From positions 15,482,001 to 15,546,000 of the forward strand of contig CM032230.1 in the NCBI GenBank assembly GCA_019009955.1: DNA of 64,000 bases, given 5' to 3'. The stretch comes from Riptortus pedestris (lineage: Eukaryota; Arthropoda; Insecta; Hemiptera; Alydidae). Both the position numbers and the translations under genes were made by a program. A model generated the notes under the pieces. That model did not search any database, was not told where the DNA came from, and was given only the letters and a program-made list of their open reading frames with translations. Below, piece by piece: positions 9,674 through 20,649 of this stretch (the first letter of the stretch is position 1; every line of letters begins with the position of its first letter).

Positions 9674-10148
9674 AGTCCGTCACGCAGGGGCTGCGTAAAC
9701 TAAGCAGATTTCCCACGTGAAGTTTTACAATAGAGAAATCTGCCTAGTAATAACCTATTCTCACGAGGACGAATAGTTAGTGAAACGGCCACACTAGCGC
9801 TAGTGCGCTCGGCGGAAACTCCCGAACATAGCCGACCACACTCACAATACAAATCCAAATATCTCGGTTAATATTAAAGATACAGAATAAATGTATAGAA
9901 CAATATTTATAGTAAATTTAAATTGCAATACGATTTTTGTCCTGTATTAAAGTCCTGTACAATTTTTTGATCCGACTTATGGTAACGGAGATATTTTGAA
10001 TTTTCGAAAATCCCCTCCCTCTAAACTCCCCCTCCAGCTGGTCCGATTTCAGCCATTAACAAACTTGATCTTTCTTTTGACCTAAAACGACTAAATTCTG
10101 AATTTGGTAACGAACAAACACCAATTGAGCCCGCTAGAGCGATAACAG

Positions 10149-10208
<60 letters not shown>

Positions 10209-10328
10209 GAACGGACCTCATTTTCGTCATCTCCTGGGTAGGATCGATGGACATTTGAAGAAATTTTTCGAAACTCGCGTCATGAGTACGACCTCAATAG
10301 CTGATTTCCCTTAAGGGAAATCTGCTAA
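9674..10328 (+). repeat. Family A copy with (TA)n core
   Basis: AGTCCGTCACGCAGGGGCTG at the left and TTCCCTTAAGGGAAATCTGC plus TAA at the right. TA core at about 10153-10202. A subtype shared with the copy at 19951: both have cctattctcacgaggacgaa and cacactagcgct, so they are closely related insertions. Confidence 0.9.
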
Positions 10329-10780
10329 TAATGATCGACCGGTCTTATATTATGAGTACTCATTTAATTGTTTACGGAGATAACTAGCATTATAATAAGA
10401 ACTAGGTACCTTCGGGAAACATATACTTTTCATGAAGTGGAGTTTTCTTCTTGTGTTGTTTTGTGTTCCCAATGAGAATTCTGTCTTCTATCTGGTGAAA
10501 ACTGGATGAGGTGATCCTTATTTGACACTAGCGTTGCGGGAGATGAAAATTATTCCTCTTTTTCCGGAGCCATCCAACCCGTCCTTTTCACTCGGGCGAT
10601 GGAAAACCAACTGAACTCATTACATTTAATGCCCGCTCAGATCAAACAGGCCCTTTGTTCTGTAGGCCAGCGCTGCAGATCCCGCTATTGGCCACAGCCT
10701 TCGTGATCTCCATATGTGCGGCGGGTTAGTGATCCAAGTAAGCGCGGGATTTTAAATTCAAAGACGACTGAACAGTAATC
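10329..10780. other. Unassigned DNA
   Basis: More mixed base composition (10550-10740) but no ORF over 60 codons and no motif recognised. Confidence 0.4.
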
Positions 10781-11565
10781 AAGACTCCATTTTCAAAAAA
10801 AATCTTCAAATGTCCTTCAAACCTACCTCGTAGATGACGAAAATGGGGTCAATTCAAAATCATATAAATATATTTGCTTTTTTGGCTTATTGTTACCAAT
10901 ATTTATATAAAACTAAAGATCAAGATTCGTATATCTTTTTCAAATGAAATAATTTAAAATTAAGTGCAATCCAACATCTTTAATATAATAAGAGTACAAT
11001 GAAGTCTTGTGAGGGCCACATCATATCAGATTTCCCTTAAGTGAAATCAGCTTTTGAGGTTGTACTCGTTATTTTTCAAGAAATTATTTCTTCAAATATT
11101 TATCGAACCTACCCTGGAGATGACGAAAATATCAGTATGAAATTATATAATATATATATATAAATCTGTAAACGATCTAGCGGTCGCAATTATTGTCATA
11201 TCTTTACTAAACTAAATATATATGTGTTTTATGTAAAACTAAAGTTCAAGTTCGTTAATGTCTGTCAGTTTAGAGATGAGGAACTCAGAATATCCGGTTA
11301 TTATACGTTGTATTGAAAAATAGTTTAGAACTAATGTTCTTAAAAATTAAATGTCCTTTAAATCTTGATATGTGCATATTTTAATCATCGTGAATATTAA
11401 CCGCGTTATTTGCATTTTATTTTTCGTTTTCAGCGTCCATACCCCACAACTACTAATTTGATTTTTACTTAGAAATATAAAATATATGGTGAGACACATA
11501 AATAGTTTATGATAGCCACTCGTGGGAAATCTCTTTAGTTTACTCAGCCACTGAGTGACGGGCGC
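10781..11565 (-). repeat. Two eroded Family A copies
   Basis: 10790-11020 carries only caaatgtcc...cctacctcgtag and the gaggtc-like block. 11028-11565 starts with the palindrome gatttcccttaagtgaaatc and ends near gccactgagtgacgggcgc, with gatctagcggtcgcaat inside. Both are old. Confidence 0.7.
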
Positions 11566-11590
11566 TTTTTTTTCTTTTGGTGTGATATTG

Positions 11591-11599
11591 TATATATAT

Positions 11600-11648
<49 letters not shown>

Positions 11649-11649
11649 A
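11591..11649. repeat. (TA)n microsatellite
   Basis: TA-rich tract joining the Family A relic to the Family B copy. Confidence 0.85.
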
Positions 11650-12300
11650 CTAGCTGAGATACCCGGCTTCGCCCGGGAATTGATTTGAGGCTGGATGACG
11701 ATGGTATTTCTTTTGTCAAGGCTTTACTTTTCACAATATTTTGTTACAAAAATGAATATCACAAAAGTTACTCTAAATAACAAAATAAACCACTTGTGTT
11801 ATTTGCACACTTGCCGAAAAAACCAATAGGAAACGAAAATATAGCTATTTTTAAATTCAAAAACCTCCCTTATAACCCCCACTCCTGCCCGTCCCTAGAA
11901 ATGTTGGTATGGCTTATTATAATGGAGGCGTTAGTACTAGTACACATACCAAGTTTTATTTAGTTCGGTTGAGTCTTTTGCCCCAAATAAAATTGTTCAG
12001 TTCCGCTATAGGTTTTAGCGTATATCTCGTTTATAATTCGGTATACGAAAAAAGTGTATATCACAAAAGTTACTCTAAATAACAGAAGAAACAACTTTTG
12101 TTATGTTTATATTTGCCGAAAAATCAATAGGAAACGAAATATCGCTATTTTTAATTTCTAGCTTCCCTTATAACCCACTCCTGTTCGTCTCAGAGGATAT
12201 TAATATAGCCTAAAGTCTAAGTTGGGTTAGTAGTAATATACATACCAAGTTTCATAAAATTCATTTTAGCCGTTTATGCGTGAAAAGGTTAAAAAACAAA
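11650..12300 (+). repeat. Family B copy
   Basis: Left end CTAGCTGAGATACCCGGCTT followed by CGCCCGGGAA, the conserved hairpin end. The acaaaagttactctaaataa block appears twice and the right end is ccgtttatgcgtgaaaagg followed by acaaacaaacacac. Opposite orientation to the copy at 4.75-7.0 kb. Confidence 0.75.
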
Positions 12301-12410
12301 CAAACACACACCAAAGAAACAAAATGCAGTTATGGTGCCTATGACAATGTGAAACGAAAAGTTATCATGAAATTTCGCGAAAAAAAAATCAATGTACAGA
12401 CAGAGGTTAC

Positions 12411-12411
<1 letters not shown>

Positions 12412-12477
<66 letters not shown>

Positions 12478-12612
12478 TATATACACACATAATTTTGAAC
12501 GGACCTCATTTGTATCATTTCCTAGGTATGATCGATGGACATTTGAGGAAATATTTCGGAAATCGCGTCATGAGTACAATTTTAACAGCTGATTTTTCTT
12601 AAGAGCCGTCTG
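12412..12612 (+). repeat. Right half of a Family A copy
   Basis: (TA)n at about 12414-12480, then ttttgaacggacctcatttg, gatcgatggacatttgagg and a mutated palindrome cagctgatttttcttaagag. The left half is missing. Confidence 0.8.
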
Positions 12613-12869
12613 CCAATACTCTTATCTTCTGATGGATTGAGTACTTCTTTAGCCGATACCCAACTATTTATTCATTTTATTATGGATGTATTTCGAAATT
12701 ATTTAGCACTTTATGAGAACCATTTTTCGAGCAGTTCTTTTTGTTAAATAAAAACCACATTTAACTTATCTTGAAGTACGGTTACTTTTAAGTCGTAGAA
12801 ATACTAAAAAATGATTTGTGCACAACATTGACAGTTAAGTGCCGAAATTGCCTTACACGAAAATGCCAT
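12613..12869. other. Unassigned AT-rich DNA
   Basis: Nothing recognised. Confidence 0.4.
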
Positions 12870-13070
12870 CAGATGTTGTGAAGCAGGAAGCATAGCGATG
12901 TGGTCCAGTGATGCAAGGAATAATTTCCAAAATAGAATAAAAACTGTCCAAAATCAATTCCTGAAATGGTGATCAACATAATTCGGGCATATGTATTCAG
13001 AAGAGACCTTTAACTCCGCCATTACTATCAACATGAAGATAAAAATTTTCGACACTCCGATCCCCTCCTG
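12870..13070 (+). pseudogene. Possible LINE ORF2 C-terminal fragment
   Basis: Plus-strand frames give SIAMWSSDARNNFQNRIK followed by TVQNQFLKW, resembling the post-catalytic segment of non-LTR reverse transcriptases, where a WSP/WxT box precedes a RxQRxFLK helix. The frame is broken soon after. Similarity is short, so this stays tentative. Confidence 0.4.
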
Positions 13071-13424
13071 ACCCAGTTTTGCCTAATGTAGTTCTATCGG
13101 CCTGCTTCAAAAAGTTGAAAAGGTCTTAAAAGCAAACAGGTTAATTTAAGATGGAAAAAAATAATAAAAACTTAATTTACTCGGGGTTTAAGATTATATC
13201 AGGTTGTGGCTTTGTGCTTTTAAAGAGGACTTTCTCTTCTATGAATGATCCCGGTATTTAATTTTATTATTTAAAGCCAGTATCTGTCTTAAGAGATTTA
13301 CATAGGAATTATAAGCTGTGTCTTAATCCAAAGGAACAGAGTAATCATGTGTCATACTTACCTGATTGAGCAACCTCGCTCGGAATATGTGTACATAAGT
13401 TGTGACAACGAGTAACATATGTTT
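13071..13424. other. Unassigned DNA
   Basis: AT-rich, no ORF or repeat recognised. Confidence 0.4.
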
Positions 13425-13835
13425 TAGCAGATAATGGGAAATCTGCTATTGAAATTTCCAAAACATTTACACACATCAACCCTACCTAGAAGATGACTAA
13501 AAAGTCCGCCACGCAGTGGCTGCGTAAAGTGAGAATTTTTCCCACGTGCGTCACGTATTTGCATTGCTTTCAGAACGTAAAAGTTCAATGAGAACAATGT
13601 TTCGTGATTTGCCTTCAAATAAAGTGCTTCTGATATAACAGCTTATTGTTAATATGACATTAGTAGGAGTGGGGGTTTACTGAAGAATGAAAACTAAAAA
13701 ATACAAATATCTCGGTTAATAGTCAAGAGAGTGAAAAAAAGCATACAGCAACATTTATAGAAATTTACATTTTCAATAAAAATTGTACTATATAATTTTT
13801 CGATCCAACGCATAATAAACGAGATTATTTATATA
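13425..13835 (+). repeat. Family A fragments (subfamily 2)
   Basis: 13425-13497 is an end fragment with gggaaatctgctattgaaa. 13503-13835 begins agtccgccacgcagtggctg and continues with the subfamily 2 block agtaggagtgggggtttact, ctcggttaatagtc and cgatccaacgcataataa. The TA core side is lost. Confidence 0.7.
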
Positions 13836-14190
13836 TATATAGTAGCGGACCCGACAGACGTTATCCTGCATGATATTCCAAGCGATTAGGATATTAAATT
13901 TAATAATATTATGTTTAAAAAAAAGCTACTTTTAATAACACAAAAAACAACGCAGCTGATGGAAAATGAAATATTGCGAATTTTTTATCCAGGCCTCCCT
14001 TATAACCCCGTCTCCCGTTCAAACCTAAAAAATTTAATATAGCATATAATCATGGAAAAATTAATGCTAATTTACATATAGAATTTTGTTAAGTTCGGTT
14101 CAATCGTTAGTGCCCAATAACATTGTTGGCTCCCGCTTTAATTTTTTATTGTATATCTCCTTTATACTTTACTATACTATATGATGGGGA
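13836..14190 (+). repeat. Family B-related fragment
   Basis: After a short TA tract it begins agcggacccgacagacgtta then tcctgcatgatattcc, which recurs at 56731 (agcggacccggcagactttg). It also has cctcccttataaccccgtctc and caatcgttagtgccc. Diverged subfamily. Confidence 0.6.
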
Positions 14191-14289
14191 GGTTAAGCAT
14201 AAACAATGAAGGCAATGATACTAAATCTGAACATGGTAGAAGGCCGCTAGCTAACCTATCGTTCAAGCATTTACTGAAATAAAAATAAA

Positions 14290-14710
14290 AAATGCTTCCC
14301 GCAGTGGTTGGTAAACTATGCAGGCCTCCCACGTACTGAAACGACTATAATAATCTCATCTTACCTTGTGTTCTATATTTTAAATGAAAATCTGAGGAGA
14401 AGTGGGTAGACAATAAAATCTTAGTTGATGACCTCATCATTCAGCATGTATCCCATCTAGTAATGGTCTGTTTAAAATAATATTGGGATGAAAGCTTGAA
14501 ATACGAGTTTCATTACATATTTACGAAGACTAAAAGCAGGGGTTTACTGGAAATGAAACAATCTCGGTTAATATTCAAGGATAGATTCGAACAAGATTTG
14601 TTATACAATTTTTCGATCGATCGTTTAATAACGGAGATTTTTTTGGTCATTTGAAAACATTTTTCGAAAATCCTCAACTTCAATAGCTGATTTCCTTTAA
14701 ATCTGCTAAA
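14290..14710 (+). repeat. Eroded Family A copy (subfamily 2)
   Basis: Starts with a degraded cttcccgcagtggttggtaa end, includes the ctcggttaatattcaagg and cgatcgatcg blocks and closes with caatagctgatttcctttaa then atctgctaaa. No TA core remains. Confidence 0.6.
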
Positions 14711-14747
14711 ATGAACAAAAAGTATACAGGTTAACGGCAATAGGTTC

Positions 14748-14900
14748 ACAAGATCATATTTTCAGATGACATTACTCTGGTGACGAAGTCCAAAGTAGAT
14801 ATGTATAGAATACTGAAAGTCCTGAAGGAAGCTCTAGCCAGTTTAAAATGAAGATAAATTTACAAATAAATTTTAGCACGAGAAAATTTGGTAATAAAAA
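14748..14900 (+). pseudogene. LINE reverse transcriptase fragment with FSDD box
   Basis: Plus-strand translation gives IIFSDDITLVTKSKVDMYRI then LKVLKEALASLK before stops. The FSDDI..V box stands for the FADDI catalytic motif of RTE/Jockey-like reverse transcriptases, and the following helix matches the usual spacing. The fragment is about 40 codons and out of any larger frame. Confidence 0.6.
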
Positions 14901-14984
14901 CAAAATATAAATATAAAAATTGAAATAACGAAGGAAGGTTATAGACTAATAGCACTTGTTAAGCAAGCCTTCTAAAACAAATAA

Positions 14985-15239
14985 ATAAGGGGCTGTGTAA
15001 ACTAAGCAGATTTCCCTCGTGATGTTTAACAATAGATAAATCTACCCACTGGTCACCCAAAGCACCGTCAACATCAAGTGAACAAATACAAACGATAATA
15101 AGAAACCTCCAGACGGGAAACACATCAAACGCAAACAGCTGTGCCAAATTCTCACAGGAAAGAAAACAATTACTGAAATATATGAGAATATAATATATTA
15201 ATTTTATATTTACTATATCTAGTACAATCAAATTTTAGA
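14985..15239. other. Family A end plus unassigned DNA
   Basis: 14988-15050 has ggggctgtgtaaactaagca and gatttccctcgtgatg, a plus-oriented Family A end. The rest to 15239 has no recognised content. Confidence 0.5.
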
Positions 15240-15583
15240 AGTCCAAGGACTTAAGTCACGATAACATATTTGCATTTATCTCGTATAATGAAGGTCTCTT
15301 GAAAAACGTTTATGGTATTTAAGCTTCAAATAATGTGGTTTATTACATAACAGAGTATTGTTTATATCACATGAGTAGAAGTGGGGGTTTGCTGAAGGCT
15401 GAAAACTGAAAAATTCAAATATCTCGGTTAATATTCAAGATAGAGAATAAATGTATATAATACAATACTTATAGCACATTTAATTTGAAGTAAGATTGGT
15501 TTTAAACAATGTTTTGATCCGACATATAATAAAGGAGATATTTCGAATTTTTGAAAATTCTCCCACTCTGAGGTCCGTCCAAC

Positions 15584-15643
<60 letters not shown>

Positions 15644-15764
15644 GTTGGACGGACCTCATTTTCGTCATATCCTAGGGAAATCGATGGGCATTTGAAGAAA
15701 TGTTTCGAATATCGCGTCATAAGTACGACTTCAACAGCTGATTTCCCTAATGGAAATCTGCTAA
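15240..15764 (+). repeat. Family A copy (subfamily 2) with palindromic core
   Basis: Contains gtagaagtgggggtttgctg, ctcggttaatattcaagata, cgacatataataaaggag, the TA core, tttgaagaaatgtttcgaa and the worn terminal palindrome with ggaaatctgctaaa. Around the core, 15570-15657 is a perfect palindrome (separate entry). Confidence 0.8.
15570..15657. repeat. Perfect 88-bp palindrome around (TA)28
   Basis: Left arm GAGGTCCGTCCAACAT (15570-15585) is the exact reverse complement of the right arm ATGTTGGACGGACCTC (15642-15657), with 56 bp of TA between. Other Family A copies have the ggacctc block on one side only, so this copy gained an inverted duplicate of the flank. Confidence 0.95.
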
Positions 15765-16325
15765 AAGTGTATGTAGCAAGAAAATTAGTATGGACTCAAC
15801 AAACAACAAAACTTTTTCCTATGTTTCGTTACAGTGCACTGGAGCGGAAGAAAGATTCTTCCTGTAAGGAGATATGATTCCAATGGAATCAAAGGACATG
15901 ATATTCACAAGTTGGACTCAAAAGACACCGGGCCTGGAAATTCAGAATGTAATAAATGAAAGTCAAGGAAAAATGTTGGTGATGTTTGTTTGTTGCGTAT
16001 AGCTGAAAAGGGACTCCTAGATTTAGTTTCGTGAAACATTAAACATCTTTTGGTATTTGATAATTAGAGTTGGTATGGTATAGTATGAAAGGAGTAGCTT
16101 CCATAAGAACACAATGGTTGCAACTACAAGGCCTAGCCTTTAAATGCCTTTAAATCAGATTTAAATGCGCATGTGGGTTATATAATAAATTATTGATTGT
16201 AATAAAATACTATTTGTGACTACAATGAAGGCCTTGCGGAGAAGATACTGGTAGGAATCCGGTGTTTGAAGCTTAAAGCTTTTTGTTGAGGTCGAAGGAC
16301 GCCTTTACTACAATAACAAAACTTT
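15765..16325. other. Unassigned DNA
   Basis: No gene or repeat recognised. A short ORF at 15692-15877 starts inside Family A and shows no motif. Confidence 0.4.
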
Positions 16326-16765
16326 CACGGTGGGGCTGCGTAAACAAAAACCATTTCCCGCCTGCTCGTATGATGCAATAGTGATGTCTCGCCAGATATT
16401 CAGGCTGAAAACCAGAAAGTACGATTTATTTGCTTAATATTTGGGTCTCGAAAGAATACATAGAACAGAAATTGTAGAGCAACAATATTTTAACATTATT
16501 GATTGTAAAACATTTTTCTATACGACTCATAATAACGGAAGTATTTTGAATTTTCGAATTCTCTAACTTGAGTATTTTTATTAATTGTAACGGACGAGTT
16601 GAGGTCGACTAACTTCGGGTCTAGTCGTGAGTTTCCGTCAAACGCTTGTTCGGCCGTTTCCATAACTGTTCGGCTCTCGTGAAATTTCTCTATTGTAAAA
16701 CTTCACGGCAGAAATCTGTTTATTTTACGCAACCCCTGCGTGACGGACTTTTTGCATATTATTTA
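16326..16765. repeat. Opposed Family A fragments
   Basis: 16327-16570 is a plus-oriented worn copy (ggtggggctgcgtaaac...). 16590-16760 is a minus-oriented end with ccgtttccataactgttcgg, tattgtaaaacttcacgg and cccctgcgtgacggactttt. Confidence 0.7.
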
Positions 16766-17104
16766 ACGTCAGTGATCGGAACCTATGACGTTATTGTCCA
16801 CTCTGAGATATTTTTTGGGGCAAAGGCGCCAGCTTTTATATTTCCTCCTATGTCACAATGTTCAGAAACCCATAAAAACTCTACATAAACATTTCTCCTG
16901 TGTAATTCTTGTAAAATCTGTTGTATTACTGATAGGATTCTTTATGCACACATTTCAATTGACTTTAGGCTGCTGGAAGCATAAGAACATATTATAGCAT
17001 ACTTCTGTTTGCTTAATAATAATCTTTAATGCTAATATACTAAATTGAATAGTGTAGAACAATGTTATAAAAAAATATTCTTATTCTGGATCCAACATTA
17101 TTTA
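16766..17104. other. Unassigned DNA
   Basis: Small overlapping ORFs without recognisable motifs. Confidence 0.4.
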
Positions 17105-17945
17105 TATATTCTTCAAATTTGATGGCAAGGGTCACCAATAAAAAACATTTCTTTCCGGTGCAAACTTTATTGAAACTGTCCTACATGTTTCGAGGCTTAT
17201 TCGCCACCTCTTCAGGGGCTATCCGTTTTAAAAGAAAAGTATATACAAAATTATTAATAACATTAATTTAATACATCCCATAATAATTCTTATACTATAT
17301 ATTGAATTGGTAGGTGCCTACTACATCTATGATATATTTATTAAATATAATTATAAATTGCTACTTACATTTCTGAAGTGCTCGTTTACCTTTTAAATTA
17401 CGCTGCGACTGTGCTCACTGAGGAGGCATATGATACTGAGAGGTTCCCGAGGTAGGTTAGGTCAGCTGTCTAAAAATCGATTATTTACAAGTCAATCTTG
17501 AACTCGATTATTTTGCGTCATAAGTTAAAGTCGATTAATTTAAGATAAAATGTTATAGAATATATTATTGAGGTATTTGAATTTTTTTTTTTGTGTACTG
17601 CCCCTTTTTCTATTTTTTAAAATTTGATTGTTCTCTTTTATTTTCCTTTTACTATTATTTCTTTCTTTATCAATTATTTGAACTTTTTCAAAATTGAAGG
17701 TGTGTTTCCTGGAGATAGCATGATCTGTCAAATGAGTTTTATTTTTAAAATTGAAAAAACAACAAAATAACAAAAAGCCATTAGGGACGGTTGTTCCTTT
17801 TATTGTCAACACTAAATGTTATGAGATGGAGAAGACAAGCAGCGAGGTAGATAGTTTAGGTATTTATGTGTGTCGCCGAGGTTATTTTTGAACGAGCGTT
17901 CTAGAACTGTCAGGTAGATTTTTCCATTGGTGAAAGTGGAAAGTA
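17105..17945 (-). mobile_element. Penelope-like element 3' fragment
   Basis: On the minus strand the upstream part reads GKIYLTVLERSFK.NLGDTHK (with a break), then HLTDHAISRKHTFNFEKVQI and IDKERNNSKRKIKE. This is the order found in the GIY-YIG endonuclease region of Penelope-like elements: GxIYxGxTxRxLxxRxxEH, then a HxxxxxHxFxFENxxILDKExxxxKRxxxE block. Downstream (17165-17215) is agaggtggcgaataagcctc then gaaacatgtagg, a common non-coding stretch near Penelope 3' ends. The reverse transcriptase itself is absent. Confidence 0.65.
17540..17812 (-). pseudogene. Penelope-like GIY-YIG endonuclease end
   Basis: A 90-codon open frame holds the HxxxxxHxF and LDKER-like blocks and then a Lys/Asn-rich low-complexity tail. 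The native start is not here; the frame continues into a diverged upstream segment to about 17940 with frame changes. Confidence 0.6.
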
Positions 17946-18640
17946 TATTAGGGAGTTTTAAAATGAAGCTGTAGCTGGCTAATTAGCAGTGGCCCCGCGC
18001 AGCTGGAATCCTATGTTTACCTTTTAGCAGTTCGATGACCCCTTGCTTTCTATATTGTCAGCATAGGTGCCGATCGCCGTATGGAGGAAGCAATTGTCAT
18101 TAGACGAGCTTCGGTTGCATTGACGGTTATGCAGTTGGAATAATGACTTCATTAGTGTGGGCGAACAATGATGAAGTTGAATAAAGCTGTAGGAGATGTT
18201 GATTCGGGGCTTATAATCTAGCCGATAAGTTGCAGATTGTACAGCTGCGAGCTCTGTCATCGGCGAGCGAATTATGTGTTACACGCCATCTTCCGTAATT
18301 GCTGGGGGAAGTGTTTTGATTAATTGCTCGTCCCCATCCAAGGAGATGATATCTACACTCTTGTAATGGCATCACTGGATATCCATTAACATGACTAGAT
18401 AATCTCCCTTATCAATGACTCTCATATTGCACACGGAACGATCACATTAGGAATTATCCATCACGATTCGGGAGAGCTGAGAAAAGCCAGCTTGAAAATT
18501 TAAAATTGGAATGTTCTCTTACGTTTGGTATTCTTAGCAATTAAATGTGGTTTTCTGTCCCATCTGTCCAGAAATGGATTTCTACCCGAAGAACTGAACG
18601 TCTTTTGTGGCTGAGGTTAGCCAAGTAACTTAAAGAGTTG
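17946..18640. other. Unassigned DNA
   Basis: A 78-codon minus-strand ORF at 18024-18260 has no recognised motif. Mixed base composition suggests an old transposon. Confidence 0.4.
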
Positions 18641-18644
18641 GTCT

Positions 18645-18810
18645 TAATCACACTTAGTATACCTGGAGTTGTGGGCTCCTGAGCAATAGGAATTTATTTA
18701 GTGGGAAAAAAATTAAATAAAATCTTAGTCCCACTGTGCATAGAAAAAGCATTAACCTACAGGACAACCCGCCCCAATTAGCCTTAGTAGCACGAAGTGG
18801 ACGTTAATAA
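18645..18810 (+). repeat. SINE body, tail-to-tail copy 1
   Basis: Reads gggctcctgagcaatagg, ggaatttatttagtggg, aatcttagtcccact, acccgccccaattagcctta, and ends aagtggacgttaataac. The same order, in reverse complement, follows at 18817-19034. The tRNA-like head is worn. Confidence 0.65.
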
Positions 18811-18814
18811 CTAT

Positions 18815-19034
18815 TTATTTATTAACGTCCACTTTTTGCAACTAAGGCTAATTGGACGGGTTATCTACAGTTTACCACCCTTTTCTAGCCAGGGCGGGAT
18901 TTAGGATGTTATTTAATAAATTCCGTCACTAAATAATTTCCTTTGCCCAGGCGAGAATTGAACTCGCCACTCTAGGTTGACCATGTGAGATAAAGGTCAA
19001 CGCTGTAACTCACATGGCTAACCTGAGCCCCGGT
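18815..19034 (-). repeat. tRNA-derived SINE, most complete copy
   Basis: On the minus strand it starts ggggctcaggttagccatgt (an A-box-like region gtgagttacagcgttgacc), has the B-box-like GAGTTCAATTCTCGCC, then a body with atttagtgacggaatttatt, and ends in gtggacgttaataaataa. The head has the internal RNA polymerase III promoter layout of a tRNA. About 220 bp. Other copies lie at 32.6, 35.7, 37.3, 37.7, 39.9 and 61.3-61.7 kb. Confidence 0.78.
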
Positions 19035-19640
19035 TAATAAATAAAATAAAATATTATAAAAATATAACCACAATTAATGATAATAGAACGATATTGCTTA
19101 GGGAAATTATAGGTCTATCCATACTGCAGACGGCAACAGTTTATTCCATAAAGGAAAATAGAAAGTGCCAGATTAAATAAAAATTCTTCTTTTCAAATGG
19201 TGGTTAGTCTTAATATTATTCCCTGAGTCCTGCCAGTGATTTAGCAAATAACTTCTTCGGCCTCAAACAAACCGACTACCATTACAGCCATGAAGTTTGT
19301 CCATGAACGTCCTGCCATATCGGATAACCGCCGCTTTCAGTTTTATATTGATTGCGTAGTAGTACGATGCGAGTAGGCATAATAATTAGGCTTGGAGCAG
19401 CATACTTCCGCCCTAGGGAAGCCATATCAAACACTGGGAGAAAGTTTGGGGCACTGACCTCCAACACCCCAACCACTAACCAATTGTGAGCAACAATTCT
19501 AAAGTTAATGGATACCATTTGTTGATCTGAGGAACCAATAAATATGTTGTATATGATATGAACTGCGTTTATTTGACCTAAATGTCAACAAAATTAAAAT
19601 AAGTAATTAAGATTCGTTTGATAAAAAAAAAACAACAAAA
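19035..19640. other. Unassigned DNA
   Basis: A 78-codon minus-strand ORF at 19282-19518 has no known motif. No repeat recognised. Confidence 0.4.
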
Positions 19641-19950
19641 AAACCGTAAAACAACCAGATTTCCCATGTGCGGGATATGACACACTCTGATCTCATCTCA
19701 CCATATACACTGTATTTTATCTTTCTAAGTGAACGTCCAAAGAGTAGAAGTGGAGGTTTATTGAATGCTGAACACTAGAAAGTAAATAGAAATAAATGAC
19801 AATATTTGGGTTACGAAAAATGGATTGAACAACAATTGTAGAGTATCGATAGTTTAACTAAATTTTTTCGAGTCCCCCTACTGACTAATTAGATCATTAG
19901 TATTGATTAATGCTGTTTAATATTTTTGAGTTAAGAACGTAAAATATAAA
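19641..19950 (+). repeat. Family A subfamily 2 fragment
   Basis: Has cagatttcccatgtgcggga, tgatctcatctcaccatat and gtagaagtggaggtttattg, the left half of subfamily 2 without its extreme end. Confidence 0.65.
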
Positions 19951-20401
19951 AGTCCGTCATGCAGGGGCTGCGTAAACTAAGCAGATTTCCCACGTGAAGT
20001 TTTACAATAGAGAAATCTGCCTAGTAATAACCTATTCTCACGAGGACGAATAGTTAGTGAAACGGCCACACTAGCGCTTGTGCGCACGGCGGAAACTCCC
20101 GAGCATAGCCGACCACATTCACAATATAAATCCAAATATCTCGGTTAATATTAAAGATACAGAATAAATGTATAGAACAATATTTATAGTAAATTTAATT
20201 TGCAATAAGATAGGTTCTATACAATTTTTTGATCCGACGTATGGTAACGGAGATATTTCGAATTTTCGAAAATCCCCCCCCCTCTAAACCCCCCCTCCCA
20301 CTGGTCCATTAACGAACTTGATATTTCTTTTTACATAAAACTATTAAATTCCGAGTTTGGTAACGATCAAACAAAAATTGCGACCGCTAGAGCGTTAACA
20401 G

Positions 20402-20494
<93 letters not shown>

Positions 20495-20649
20495 TATATA
20501 TATATATATAGATATATATATATAATTTTGAACGGACCTCATTTTCGTCATCTCCTGGGTAGGATCGATGGACATTTGAAGAAATTTTTCGAAACTCGCG
20601 TCATGAGTACGACCTCAATAGCTGATTTCCCTTAAGGAAAATCTGCTAA
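19951..20649 (+). repeat. Family A copy with (TA)n core
   Basis: AGTCCGTCATGCAGGGGCTG to TTCCCTTAAGGAAAATCTGC plus TAA. Closely matches the copy at 9674-10328 over most of its length, so both are recent. TA core about 20403-20523 with a few TCTATA or TAGATA interruptions. Confidence 0.9.
20403..20523. repeat. (TA)n microsatellite inside Family A
   Basis: About 120 bp of TA with a few C or G interruptions. Confidence 0.95.

Noticed and set aside
18940..19030. Possible tRNA gene
   Set aside because: A- and B-box-like sequences are present but the cloverleaf is not complete, and the segment recurs as a SINE head in several places.
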